This document shows positions 6,815-17,228 of a stretch of DNA of 64,000 nucleotides, one piece after another. Positions within the stretch are counted from its first letter, which is position 1. Every line of letters begins with the position of its first letter. Below the pieces are notes generated by a model that saw only the letters and a program-made list of their open reading frames with translations, searched no databases and had not been told where the DNA came from. The DNA comes from Bog-473 sp963744935 (lineage in GTDB: Bacteria > Actinomycetota > Acidimicrobiia > Acidimicrobiales > RAAP-2): assembly GCA_963744935.1 (NCBI GenBank), contig CAVUVM010000002.1:1-64000 (forward strand), written 5' to 3'. The position numbers and the translations under genes are program-made.

Positions 6815-9457
6815 CTATTGTGTGTTCTTGATTTCCTCCTGGTCGCTCGGGACTCTTGCCGACACCACGAGCTCGCCATCCTCGGCCCTGACAGTGATGG
6901 TCGACCCTTCGCGCACTTCGCCGGCCAGCAGGGCCCGCGCGATGCGGGTTTCGACGTCGTGGGCGATGAAGCGGCGTAGAGGGCGAGCGCCGTAGACAGG
7001 GTCAAAGCCCTTCCGTGCGATGTGACGTCGCGCTTCTTCGTCGATGTCGAGCGATACGCGACGTTCGGCCAGCCGGGACCGGACGTCTTCGAGGAGGAGG
7101 TCGACGATACGCTCGATCTCGGACGGCGTCAGGGGCTTGAACAGCACGATGTCGTCGACGCGGTTCAAGAACTCCGGGCGGAACTGGTGTGAGAGCTCGT
7201 CGAAGACATGTTCGCGTGCGTCGGGTTTGATCTCTCCATGGTCGGTGACACCGTCGAGCAAGTACAGCGAGCCGATGTTCGACGTCATGATGACGATGGT
7301 GTTGCGGAAGTTTACGGTCCGACCTTGCGCGTCGGTCAGGCGTCCGTCGTCGAGAATCTGCAGCAACGCGTTGAATACGTCGGGGTGTGCCTTCTCGATC
7401 TCATCGAAGAGCACTACCGAATACGGCTTGCGGCGGACAGCCTCGGTCAGCTGTCCGCCCTCGTCGTATCCGACGTAGCCGGGAGGTGCTCCCACGAGCC
7501 GGCTGACCGTGTGCCGCTCCTGGTACTCACTCATGTCAAGGCGAACCATGTTCTCCTCGGAATCGAAGAGCGCGCTGGCCAGGGCCCGGGAGAGCTCCGT
7601 CTTGCCGACGCCAGTGGGACCCAGGAAGATGAACGAACCGATGGGACGGCGAGGGTCCTTGATGCCGGAGCGGGCGCGCATGACCGCATCGGCGACGAGC
7701 TGGACCGCCTCGTCCTGACCGACGACCCGCTCGTGCAGCTCCTCGTCGAGGTGGAGGAGCTTCTCCCGCTCGCCCTCTAGCAGTCGGTTGACGGGGATGC
7801 CGGTCCACCGTGCCACGATCTCGGCAATCTGCTCCTCGCTCAGCAGTTCGTGGAGCAAGGGTCGATCGCCACGCTTCGCCGCCAACTGCTCCTCCTCAGC
7901 GCGGAGACGACGCTCCAGCTCGGGGACGGCACCGTGGCGCAACTCCGCCGCCCGGTTGAGGTCGTACGCCCGCTCGGCCGCCTCGGCCTCGAGACGCACC
8001 CGTTCCAGCTCTTCGCGGAGGGTCCGCACCCGTTGGATGGCCTGGCGCTCGCTCTCCCAGCGGGCACGCATGGCGTCCACCTCTGCCTGGACGTCGGCCA
8101 ACTCGCGGCGGAGCTCCTCCAGACGATGCCGGCTCACGGGATCCTCTTCCTTGGAGAGGGCCGCCTCCTCGATCTCGAGTCGCATGGCCCTGCGGCTAGC
8201 CTCGTCGAGCTCCGCCGGGAGCGAGTCGATCTCGGTCCGCAACATCGCGCAGGCCTCATCGACCAGGTCGATGGCCTTGTCGGGCAGGAATCGATCGGTG
8301 ATGTAGCGATAGCTCAGGGTGGCGGCCGCCACCAGCGCATTGTCCTGGATGTTTACGCCGTGGAACACCTCGAAACGCTCCTTCAGGCCGCGCAGGATGG
8401 AGATGGTGTCCTCGACGGTGGGCTCGTCCACGAGGACAACTTGAAATCGCCGTTCGAGTGCGGCGTCCTTTTCGATGTGCTTGCGGTACTCGTCGAGGGT
8501 GGTCGCTCCGATGAGGTGAAGCTCTCCGCGGGCCAGCATCGGCTTCAACATGTTGCCGGCATCCATGGCGCCCTCGGCCGCGCCAGCGCCCACCACGGTG
8601 TGGAGCTCGTCGATGAAGAGGATGATGCGCCCTTCGGCACCCTTGATCTCGCTCAGGACCGCCTGGAGACGCTCCTCGAACTCACCGCGGTACTTTGCGC
8701 CGGCCACGAGCGAGCCCATGTCGAGAGCGAAGATCGTCCTGCCCTGAAGGCCCTCAGGGACGTCGCCGCGCAGGATGCGTTGCGCCAGGCCCTCGACGAT
8801 GGCCGTCTTGCCCACCCCGGGATCACCGAGCAGGACCGGGTTGTTCTTGGTCTTCCTCGATAGGATCTGGATGACGCGGCGGATCTCGCTGTCCCGCCCG
8901 ATGACGGGATCGAGGCGCCCCGTGCGGGCGTCAGCAACGAGGTCCTGTCCGTACTTCTCTAACGCCTCGTAAGAGCCCTCGGGAGTGGCCGAGGTGACTC
9001 GTTGATTGCCCCTCACAGTCGTGAGCGCACTGAGAAAGGCGTCGCGAGTCACGCGGACCTTCTGCAGCGCCCGACCCGCCGCGCTCTTCGAGCCCTCTTC
9101 GATGAGCGCCAGCGCCAGGTGCTCCACAGAGACGTACTCGTCCTTCAGGCGTCTCGCTTCTGAATCGGCGGCGTCGAGTAGTTGCGAGAGTCGTTGCGTC
9201 ACGAAGACCTGCCCCGGTGCGGTACCGGGACCGGTGGACTTCGGCCGCCGGGACAACTCGGCCTCGACCTCGCGCAGTACGTCGTCGGGGGACGCGCCGG
9301 CGCGCTCAATCAGCCGGGGCACCAGTCCGCTCTGCTGGTTCAATAGCGCTACCAGCAAGTGCTCGCCGTCCACCTCGGTGTGGCCGAGCCGCTGGGCCAG
9401 GGTCTGGGCCTCGGTCAGGGCTTCCTGTGACTTCTGGGTCAGGCGGTTCGGGTCCAT
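6815..9457 (-). CDS. clpB: ATP-dependent disaggregase ClpB
   Basis: 880-residue AAA+ hexameric chaperone that rescues aggregated proteins with DnaK. The N-domain (two Clp_N repeats, residues 1-145) is followed by AAA-1, with Walker A GDPGVGKT near 205 and Walker B IILFIDEL. A long middle coiled-coil domain lies at about 395-535 (Glu/Arg-rich, RELADVQAEVDAMRARWE). AAA-2 has GPTGVGKT near 605 and VVLFDEIEKAH. The C-terminal D2-small domain includes FDPVYGARPLRR. The presence of the middle domain separates it from ClpC or ClpA. It starts at ATG 9457 (MDPNRLTQKSQEAL). It is the last gene of the dnaK-grpE-dnaJ-cbpM-clpB operon, 4 bases after cbpM. Confidence 0.97.
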   Translation of the reverse strand: MDPNRLTQKSQEALTEAQTLAQRLGHTEVDGEHLLVALLNQQSGLVPRLIERAGASPDDVLREVEAELSRRPKSTGPGTAPGQVFVTQRLSQLLDAADSEARRLKDEYVSVEHLALALIEEGSKSAAGRALQKVRVTRDAFLSALTTVRGNQRVTSATPEGSYEALEKYGQDLVADARTGRLDPVIGRDSEIRRVIQILSRKTKNNPVLLGDPGVGKTAIVEGLAQRILRGDVPEGLQGRTIFALDMGSLVAGAKYRGEFEERLQAVLSEIKGAEGRIILFIDELHTVVGAGAAEGAMDAGNMLKPMLARGELHLIGATTLDEYRKHIEKDAALERRFQVVLVDEPTVEDTISILRGLKERFEVFHGVNIQDNALVAAATLSYRYITDRFLPDKAIDLVDEACAMLRTEIDSLPAELDEASRRAMRLEIEEAALSKEEDPVSRHRLEELRRELADVQAEVDAMRARWESERQAIQRVRTLREELERVRLEAEAAERAYDLNRAAELRHGAVPELERRLRAEEEQLAAKRGDRPLLHELLSEEQIAEIVARWTGIPVNRLLEGEREKLLHLDEELHERVVGQDEAVQLVADAVMRARSGIKDPRRPIGSFIFLGPTGVGKTELSRALASALFDSEENMVRLDMSEYQERHTVSRLVGAPPGYVGYDEGGQLTEAVRRKPYSVVLFDEIEKAHPDVFNALLQILDDGRLTDAQGRTVNFRNTIVIMTSNIGSLYLLDGVTDHGEIKPDAREHVFDELSHQFRPEFLNRVDDIVLFKPLTPSEIERIVDLLLEDVRSRLAERRVSLDIDEEARRHIARKGFDPVYGARPLRRFIAHDVETRIARALLAGEVREGSTITVRAEDGELVVSARVPSDQEEIKNTQ

Positions 9458-9461
9458 GCAG

Positions 9462-9764
9462 TCAGTCCCCTCTCGGTGCGGGAGGTCGGTGGCGGAGCGC
9501 CGCCTCCAGCTGGTCGATTCGGTCAAGGAGATCCATCACGAGGCCCAGTGCGGCGTAATTCAGGGGCAGACCGGCGCGCAGCCTCTGGATGCGGAAGGCG
9601 CGTGCCATCTGGGCCGGAGCGAATTGCAGTCGATGGTCGACACGCACCTCCGCATCGAGCAGCCCCAGCCGCACGAGACGCAAGACGAGATCTGGGTGCA
9701 GGCCGACTGCCCTCGAGAAGGATTCGAGGTCGAGGCGGAGCGGGCGGGCGAGGACGGTGGTCAC
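9462..9764 (-). CDS. cbpM: CbpM-like chaperone modulator (MerR-type HTH fold)
   Basis: 100-residue protein with a MerR-like winged-helix fold: FSRAVGLHPDLVLRLVRLGLL as the helix-turn-helix, then FAPAQMARAFRIQRLRAGL. It ends in a helical C-terminus (LVMDLLDRIDQLEAALRHR). CbpM proteins bind the J-domain of CbpA-type co-chaperones and modulate them. The gene overlaps the dnaJ/cbpA stop by 4 bases (GTGA), and the partner lacks a zinc finger as CbpA does, so the CbpM role fits. An alternative is an HspR-like repressor, but HspR is longer and usually represses through HAIR sites, which I did not find upstream of dnaK. Confidence 0.75.
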   Translation of the reverse strand: MTTVLARPLRLDLESFSRAVGLHPDLVLRLVRLGLLDAEVRVDHRLQFAPAQMARAFRIQRLRAGLPLNYAALGLVMDLLDRIDQLEAALRHRPPAPRGD

Positions 9765-10675
9765 CGGTGCCTCCGCGGGTCGAAGTGCGACTCACGGGCG
9801 AGCTCCTCAAACAGCGCCCTTTCGCGCTCCTCCAGATGGCGCGGCACCATGATCTTTACCTCTGCATAGAGGTTGCCCGCCGTACCCCTTGGGTTCGGCA
9901 AGCCACGGCCGCGGAGCCGCAACTTGCGGCCCGACGACGTCCCTGGGGGCACGGTGAGCTTGGCGTCACCTCCGGGACCCTCGACCGGGACCTTGGACCC
10001 GAGCGCCGCCTCCCAGGGCGTCACCAGGAGGTCGACGTAGATGTCGCGGCCTTCAAGCCGATAGCGCGCATCGGGAGCGATGCGAACGTTGAGGTACAGA
10101 TCCCCGGCCTGGCCGGTGCTTCCCTGGCCACCCTGTCCGGCCAACCGGATGGACTGTCCGTCGGTGACCCCAGCCGGGATCGTGACGTCATAGGTACGGT
10201 CGCCGGACAGCGTGATGCGCTTCTTTGCTCCCTTGAACGCGTCGTCGAGGGAGATCTCGATCGTGGCCTCCTGATCGGCGCCGCGGGTCGGAGTCGGCCG
10301 CCGGCGCCCGAACATGCCGCCGAAGAGATCTCCCACGTCGATTTCGTCGAAGTCGCCCGATACCGACCACGAGGAGTAGTCCGCCGACGACCCCCTGCGA
10401 GGGCCCTGTTGCGCCCGGGCCCAGGCCTCCGCGTCCACCCCGTCGGGCACTTGACGGAATGTCGCCCCGAATCGGTCGTACTTGGCGCGCGTCGCAGGGT
10501 CGGACAGCACGTCGTAGGCCTCGGAGATCTCCTTGAACCGCTCCTCGGCGGCCGGATCCTTGTTCACGTCGGGGTGATAGGTGCGCGCCAGCTTGCGGTA
10601 GGAACGCTGAATCTCTTCCGTACTGGCGGACCTCGAAACGCCCAAGATCGAGTAATAATCCTGGTCCGCCGCCAC
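9761..10675 (-). CDS. dnaJ: DnaJ/CbpA-type J-domain co-chaperone
   Basis: 304 residues. The J-domain is at 5-70 with the HPD motif (YHPDVNKDPAAEERFKEI), followed by a Gly/Phe linker (GDLFGGMFGRRR). Two beta-sandwich substrate-binding domains (about 135-290) lead to a dimerisation tail. The four CxxCxGxG zinc repeats of classical DnaJ are absent, so it is a type II, CbpA-like protein. It stimulates DnaK ATPase and delivers substrates. The GTG start abuts the grpE stop directly. Placing a CbpA-type protein with CbpM in the dnaK operon, in the slot where DnaJ usually sits, is notable. Confidence 0.93.
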   Translation of the reverse strand: MAADQDYYSILGVSRSASTEEIQRSYRKLARTYHPDVNKDPAAEERFKEISEAYDVLSDPATRAKYDRFGATFRQVPDGVDAEAWARAQQGPRRGSSADYSSWSVSGDFDEIDVGDLFGGMFGRRRPTPTRGADQEATIEISLDDAFKGAKKRITLSGDRTYDVTIPAGVTDGQSIRLAGQGGQGSTGQAGDLYLNVRIAPDARYRLEGRDIYVDLLVTPWEAALGSKVPVEGPGGDAKLTVPPGTSSGRKLRLRGRGLPNPRGTAGNLYAEVKIMVPRHLEERERALFEELARESHFDPRRHR

Positions 10676-11296
10676 CTAGCGCCCCTTGGTCGCCACCACC
10701 ACCGCAGCGGGCCGCAGCTGGTGCTCGCCGTCCCCATAACCGGGATGGACCACATGGACGATGGTCCCCGGCTCGGCGTCCGGATCGTTGACGCTGGCGA
10801 CCGCCTCGTGGCGGGCTGGGTCGAACTGCTCGCCCAACGGGTCCCAGCGCGCAAATCCAAGCTTGGCCAGGATTTGCACCGCCTGGTCGCGGACCGCCTG
10901 GATGCCCTCTCGGATCAGGGAGGGATCGGCGTCGGCATGGTCCAGAGCTCGTTCCAGGCTGTCGAGAACAGGCAGAAAGTCGGTGGCAACGGTGTCACGC
11001 TCCCTGGCCCGTGCCAACTCGGTCTCGCGTCCAAGCCTCTTTCGCAGGTTGTCGAAGTCGGCCATGACGCGGACCAGTTGGTCCTGCAGCTCGTGCTCGC
11101 CGGCGCTCTGCAGCAGGGATGGTTGGTCCTCGGGGACAGAGCCCCCTCCCGCCGGTTGCGTCGCCTCATCGTTGCGAGGGTGCCCTGCGTCCTCCTTCCC
11201 CGTTGAAGAGTAGTGAGGGGGGGTTGCCTCTTTGGCGGGTTGGGACGAGGGAGGAGCAGCGCGGTCAGAGGTCGAAGGCGGGACGGACACGACCAC
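10676..11296 (-). CDS. grpE: GrpE nucleotide-exchange factor
   Basis: 206 residues. A disordered, acidic/proline-rich N-terminus (about 1-65) precedes the long dimerisation helix (LQDQLVRVMADFDNLRKRL) with the family signature, then a four-helix bundle and a C-terminal beta-wing (EQFDPARHEAVASVNDPDAE, GTIVHVVHPGY). It releases ADP from DnaK. The GTG start at 11296 lies one base beyond the dnaK stop codon, with the SD-like TGAGGTGG overlapping the dnaK end, so translation is coupled. Confidence 0.95.
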   Translation of the reverse strand: MVVSVPPSTSDRAAPPSSQPAKEATPPHYSSTGKEDAGHPRNDEATQPAGGGSVPEDQPSLLQSAGEHELQDQLVRVMADFDNLRKRLGRETELARARERDTVATDFLPVLDSLERALDHADADPSLIREGIQAVRDQAVQILAKLGFARWDPLGEQFDPARHEAVASVNDPDAEPGTIVHVVHPGYGDGEHQLRPAAVVVATKGR

Positions 11297-11297
11297 C

Positions 11298-13172
<1,875 letters not shown>

Positions 13173-13410
13173 AGTTGCTCCTTTGAGTCTGAGTCGCCGT
13201 CCGACGGTCCCACTCGTCGCGACATGCGCAACCCGAGATGTGGCGACTCCGTAGCTCCTCTCATCGTTGTGCCAGCCTCGGCCCACCGACACCCCGCGGA
13301 CGCGTGGAGTTCAAGCCTTTGGCCGGTCCCCTTGCCCCTTCACGTAGACGCGGGGTGTGTCGCGCCCGTTCCCGCGGACTGTTTGGTGGTCGCGCACACT
13401 GGAGGAGCGA

Positions 13411-13581
13411 ATGGACTTCACCCGCCATGACTTGTCCGGTATCCAGGAAACGATTCGACGGCATCGCGATCGCATGGCGCAGCTGCTCGACGATGTCCTC
13501 AACTTGTGCACCGAACGCATCCATACCGGCGACGTCGCCCTGGGGCCACCTGGCGGCCCACCTCGCGGAATCCCGCGCTGA
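13411..13581 (+). CDS. Hypothetical 56-residue helical protein
   Basis: A short gene with a good ribosome site (TGGAGGAGC) 5 bases before ATG 13411. It encodes an N-terminal amphipathic stretch, GIQETIRRHRDRMAQLLDDV, then a Gly/Pro-rich tail. It is divergent from dnaK. The tail changes character abruptly after TERIHTGDV, and another frame continues as HLAAHLAESRAERQEA. A frameshift in a somewhat longer helical protein is therefore possible. No family is recognised. Confidence 0.4.
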   Translation: MDFTRHDLSGIQETIRRHRDRMAQLLDDVLNLCTERIHTGDVALGPPGGPPRGIPR

Positions 13582-13657
13582 GCGGCAGGAGGCGCCTCGG
13601 GTGACGAACCGATCGGGTAGGCCAGCGGGCAGCCAGCTCAGCGCCTGCGGCCCCTGG

Positions 13658-15295
13658 TTACCGGGGTTTCACTCGGTCGGTTCGCTCGTCGGTGATCACG
13701 AGACGCACCAACTCAACCCGTGAGGTGATCCCGAGCTTTCGGAACACCTGGCGGAGATGGAAGTCCACGGTGTGTCGAGAGAGAAAGAGCCGGGATCCTA
13801 CCTGCGCATTCGTCAACCCTTCGGCGACCACGAGCGCGACCCGCTGTTCCGGCGACGTGAGGCTGGCCCATCCCGACACGGGACGGTCGGTCTTCTGCCG
13901 GCGGCGTCTGCGCACACGGCTGGCATCCCGGACGGATCCAATCTGGCTGTAGATCGCGAGCGAGCGGTCGATTTCCATCAGGGAGGCCGGTCGATCACTC
14001 GATGAAAGTGTCATCCCCAGATCCTCCGTGGCCGACGCCCGTGCCCATGGCGATCGGTGCAGTGCGGTGGCGTCCCGAAGGAGATCGGGGCGATGGTCGA
14101 AGATCCCACGGGCATGCGCATCGGCTGCGGTGAGGATGGGTAGTTCGGGATTCGAGCGGGCGATGACCGCAATGTCGGCGACGATCCTCTCGGCGGTGTC
14201 CCGGTCGCCGACCGCCAAGGCGGAGCGCACCCACCACGCGGCACCGGCGGAATCCTCGAGCAAGAGCCGATTGGCCGCCACGTGGTCGTAGAGGCAGTCG
14301 GACAAGAGTTCGAGCGCTCGTGACGGGCCCACCTGGGCGTCCTTGAGATGGATCCGCGCCCACATGTGTGACGCCCAGCCCAGCACCCCGACGGGGGGAG
14401 GCGTGGCCCGAACGTCACCGAGCAGACGAGCGGCCGCCGCCATGTCGCCGCGACGGAGGGCGAGTTCGGCCAGCGCACTCAACGCCATTGAGGCGAAGAG
14501 CGGGGTGCCTAGTCGTTCAGACAGGGCAAGTGCTGCTTGGGCGTCACTCTCCGCCCTGTCATTCTCGCCGCGTGCGAGCATGAGGCGGGTACGTATCGCC
14601 CCCACCGCGGCGAGCCATTCGGTATGGTGCGACGCGACCATCCGCTCCTCGACATCGGAGAGCATCTCGGCCGTGTGTTCGAACTCACCGAACGCCGTCA
14701 GCATGCACGCCATGTGCAGTCTCGGGTAGCTCCGTCGTATCTCCGAGGGACCCTGGTCGGCCCGCTGAATCGACGCGTGCATCCAGCGCAAGGCTTCGGT
14801 CGCCCGGCCCTCGTCCCAGGCGAGGTAGCCGAGGGTCTCGAAAGCTCCCGACAGCGCGAGATCCGCCCCCGCCCATTCAGCGCCGGCGAGAATGGACTCC
14901 GCGCCGAGGCGAGCCGCGTCGCAATCTCCCGTCATGACCATTCCCCGCAACTCCGCAAGCTTTGCTGCAGCGCGCACACTGTTCGAGATCTCGGGCCCTA
15001 CCAGGATGGCGATCGCCTGGGCCAACGATTCATCGACCCGCCCGCTCATCAAGAGGAGGGACGATAGGGTGAGGCGTATTCGCGCGATTGCCTCGGGAAG
15101 CTGGTCAGCGAGGAACAGCGCACCGTGGCTCAACGAAATCGCATCGCTGATCCGGCCGGCTCGCACCAATCCGTCGATGTCGAGCGCGTGGGCAGCCCTC
15201 ACCTCCGGGGCTTGGTGGCCCTGTTGCGGGGTCGCGGCGTGCGACGGACGAATCGGTGCTTCCCGCTGAGGAGTCTGGCGGGTGGCGGGACGCAC
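13658..15295 (-). CDS. LuxR-family transcriptional regulator with helical repeat domain
   Basis: 545 residues. The first ~460 are alpha-helical, TPR-like repeats rich in Ala/Leu (for example ALSALAELALRRGDMAAAARLL). The last 65 form a LuxR-type HTH (SWASLTSPEQRVALVVAEGL, then GSRLFLSRHTVDFHLRQVFRKLGI). This equals the C-terminal half of LAL/MalT-type regulators. The usual N-terminal AAA/STAND ATPase with Walker motifs is absent, so it is either a truncated LAL protein or a natural ATPase-less variant. The GTG start at 15295 has a poor ribosome site. The targets are unknown; it stands alone. Confidence 0.8.
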   Translation of the reverse strand: MRPATRQTPQREAPIRPSHAATPQQGHQAPEVRAAHALDIDGLVRAGRISDAISLSHGALFLADQLPEAIARIRLTLSSLLLMSGRVDESLAQAIAILVGPEISNSVRAAAKLAELRGMVMTGDCDAARLGAESILAGAEWAGADLALSGAFETLGYLAWDEGRATEALRWMHASIQRADQGPSEIRRSYPRLHMACMLTAFGEFEHTAEMLSDVEERMVASHHTEWLAAVGAIRTRLMLARGENDRAESDAQAALALSERLGTPLFASMALSALAELALRRGDMAAAARLLGDVRATPPPVGVLGWASHMWARIHLKDAQVGPSRALELLSDCLYDHVAANRLLLEDSAGAAWWVRSALAVGDRDTAERIVADIAVIARSNPELPILTAADAHARGIFDHRPDLLRDATALHRSPWARASATEDLGMTLSSSDRPASLMEIDRSLAIYSQIGSVRDASRVRRRRRQKTDRPVSGWASLTSPEQRVALVVAEGLTNAQVGSRLFLSRHTVDFHLRQVFRKLGITSRVELVRLVITDERTDRVKPR

Positions 15296-15887
15296 TAGTT
15301 GTCTGCTTCGGACGGCGGCGGGGTGCCGCGGGATATCGGAACGACGTCCGAATCGTGCTGGCAGGTCGCCACGCGACCCTCCTTCCGGACAGCAGTGTTC
15401 ACCCTAGTCACCCATTGTCCACAAGGGGCGACCCGATCTCGAAGGACCTGTGATGACAGACAATTCCCCACTGTGTATCTCGTCAAACGTGAACAGAAAT
15501 CCGTTTTGGTTCTTCACGATCAGCTCTCCAGCCTGCGGGCACTGTTGGTCCTGTCGATAATGATGGTCGAGTCCGGTGATTTCGGAGAGATCCTGCAGTT
15601 GGCGTCGACGGCGGTCCCGTCCCCGGGGAACTGCACTCTCATCTGGGTGCACATGGTCGATGGATTTTGGAGGGTCGGCCCGGCCACCGTTACCAGGCCG
15701 AGCTGCACGCCGATCTGGAGGCCAGTTCGTCGTCCTGACCGATGCAGGCGGGGCACTGATGATTCAGAGGTACGTGGAAGGTGAGGGAACGCGTCGAGCT
15801 CGGCGATCTACTACGCGGTCAGGGGTCGGCACAGAGCTGAGTGACCATGAAGATGATGGGTACCGCGCCCCCGCCAGGAGGTTCCCA
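15296..15887. other. Gene-poor spacer, no supportable gene
   Basis: About 590 bases upstream of the LuxR regulator and of the zinc-ribbon gene. Several overlapping open frames exist on both strands, but none shows a recognisable domain, ribosome site and plausible composition together. A degraded gene cannot be excluded. The AGGAGG at 15877-15882 belongs to the next gene. Confidence 0.4.
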
Positions 15888-16352
15888 ATGGAAGCGCATC
15901 CCATCCAAGCCAGGTGTCGTCATTGCACAAACGACTTTCCCATCTCTGACCTGCTCTTGGCGGTGGACGGCGGATGCCCAGTATGCGGGTGGACGCTGAG
16001 CCCGGAGTGGACGATGATGTTGCGAGAGGAGTCGAGCAACGCAGACACCGCGATGATGCTGTTGGTCCGTGCACTCCGGCGCTTGTACGGCTTGCCAGGC
16101 AACCTCCAACTGTTGCCACATTCAGTGTTTCGCAACCTCTTCGAAGAGGTCGGATGGGAGCAGGAGCTGCCCGTAGATCCGGACTACGCCGGTGAAGAGC
16201 TGCGGCTGCTCCGGCTCGAGTTTGAATCCTGGGAGAGGCTCGCCCAGCAGGACAAGCGAGACGGGACGCTCGAACGGCTCAAGAGGGCGTTCACCCGGAG
16301 CCGCCGATCAGACGGCTCAACCTCCGCGCCCGAGGCAACCGCCGCGACGTAA
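15888..16352 (+). CDS. Hypothetical zinc-ribbon protein
   Basis: 154 residues. Two CxxC pairs (CRHC at about 10-13 and CPVC at about 31-34, separated by DLLLAVDGG) form a rubredoxin/zinc-ribbon knuckle. A helical region follows (LREESSNADTAMMLLVRALRRLYGL, a conserved-looking FRNLFEEVGWEQELP), then a charged C-terminus. AGGAGG six bases before ATG 15888 fixes the start. It is followed after 33 bases by a membrane/coiled-coil gene in the same direction. The pair probably forms one unit. Function unknown; nucleic-acid or protein binding is only an inference from the ribbon. Confidence 0.65.
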   Translation: MEAHPIQARCRHCTNDFPISDLLLAVDGGCPVCGWTLSPEWTMMLREESSNADTAMMLLVRALRRLYGLPGNLQLLPHSVFRNLFEEVGWEQELPVDPDYAGEELRLLRLEFESWERLAQQDKRDGTLERLKRAFTRSRRSDGSTSAPEATAAT

Positions 16353-16385
16353 CAAGGATGCTCGGGTCTTTGGACGAGTGCGCTC

Positions 16386-16916
16386 GTGATTGGAGCATTA
16401 CTGCTCTATCGGTATAGGAAGTTCCGACGCTTTGAGTCGATCCGAGATCGGATGCGCTGGCTGTTTCGTGGGCTATTGGTCCTCTTGACTGCGCTCTTGC
16501 CCATTGTGACGGTGCTGGGGTGGGCGGCGGAGGTGACCGGACTTCTTTCATTGGACCGACGAGCTATTAGCCAGCCAGCTCACCTCCTCGTCTTGGTGGG
16601 CGTTATCGCGCTTCCGACCGTCACTCTGTTCTGGGCACTTGCGATGAGAGAACGTGAACCAACTCCCTTTGAAGAGGAGTTGGACCGGCTCACGAAACAG
16701 CGAGACCAAGCCATCGGAGACCTAGGCGCCCAGGTGCAATGTATGGAAGGAGACGCCTCCTCCGGTCGGCCAGTCAACTCACATCACGTACATCAAGCGC
16801 AGAGACGGCTGGCCACCCTCACACGCCAGAGCAAACGACTCGACAACTCAGTCGACAAGACACGACGAGCCCTCCGGGAGCTACGTAACGACGAGCAGCA
16901 CCGGCATGGTCCGTAG
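16386..16916 (+). CDS. Hypothetical membrane protein with C-terminal coiled coil
   Basis: 176 residues from GTG 16386. Two transmembrane helices (LFRGLLVLLTALLPIVTVLGW and LLVLVGVIALPTVTLFWALA) precede a cytoplasmic region of about 90 residues. That region is rich in Glu/Arg/Gln with heptad character (EELDRLTKQRDQAIGDLGAQ and SKRLDNSVDKTRRALRELRN). No known family is recognised. It is paired with the zinc-ribbon gene upstream. A membrane anchor with a coiled-coil partner platform is a reasonable but unproven reading. Confidence 0.6.
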   Translation: MIGALLLYRYRKFRRFESIRDRMRWLFRGLLVLLTALLPIVTVLGWAAEVTGLLSLDRRAISQPAHLLVLVGVIALPTVTLFWALAMREREPTPFEEELDRLTKQRDQAIGDLGAQVQCMEGDASSGRPVNSHHVHQAQRRLATLTRQSKRLDNSVDKTRRALRELRNDEQHRHGP

Positions 16917-17139
16917 GTTTGAGCGGTGGTTGGTATTGATCCGTTCTCGTGGACAGGATGCCTTATGACGTAAGGCCAGTGACCGGGCGGGGGGTCTCTC
17001 CCGGACGCCTGCTTGGTGGCGCGCCATGACAACGCGCAGCTCGTCCATCAGGGATATCGACGGACCCGCAAATTTCGGCGTTCTGCGCTTGGGTAGGTGT
17101 CCCATAACGCGCGCGCCATTGCGGGCCGAGGGTCCCCCC

Positions 17140-17160
17140 GGGTGCCGCAGGGCGGCACCC
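17140..17160. terminator. 8-bp GC stem-loop between convergent genes
   Basis: GGGTGCCG pairs with CGGCACCC across five bases. It sits in the 312-base gap between the convergent membrane gene (ends 16916) and the GNAT-AAA+ gene (ends 17229). No T run follows, so only a weak bidirectional terminator is suggested. The rest of the gap shows nothing else. Confidence 0.35.
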
Positions 17161-17228
17161 CGTCCCGGCGACTGTTAGGGGACATCAGTTCACATCTCGG
17201 CCGAAGCTTTTGGTTGCCGAAGATCGCA

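Noticed and set aside
13173..13410. CIRCE or HAIR operator upstream of dnaK
   Set aside because: I looked for TTAGCACTC-N9-GAGTGCTAA and CTTGAGT-N7-ACTCAAG and saw no acceptable match. TTCAAG and CTTGCC at about 13310-13340 are not in the required arrangement.
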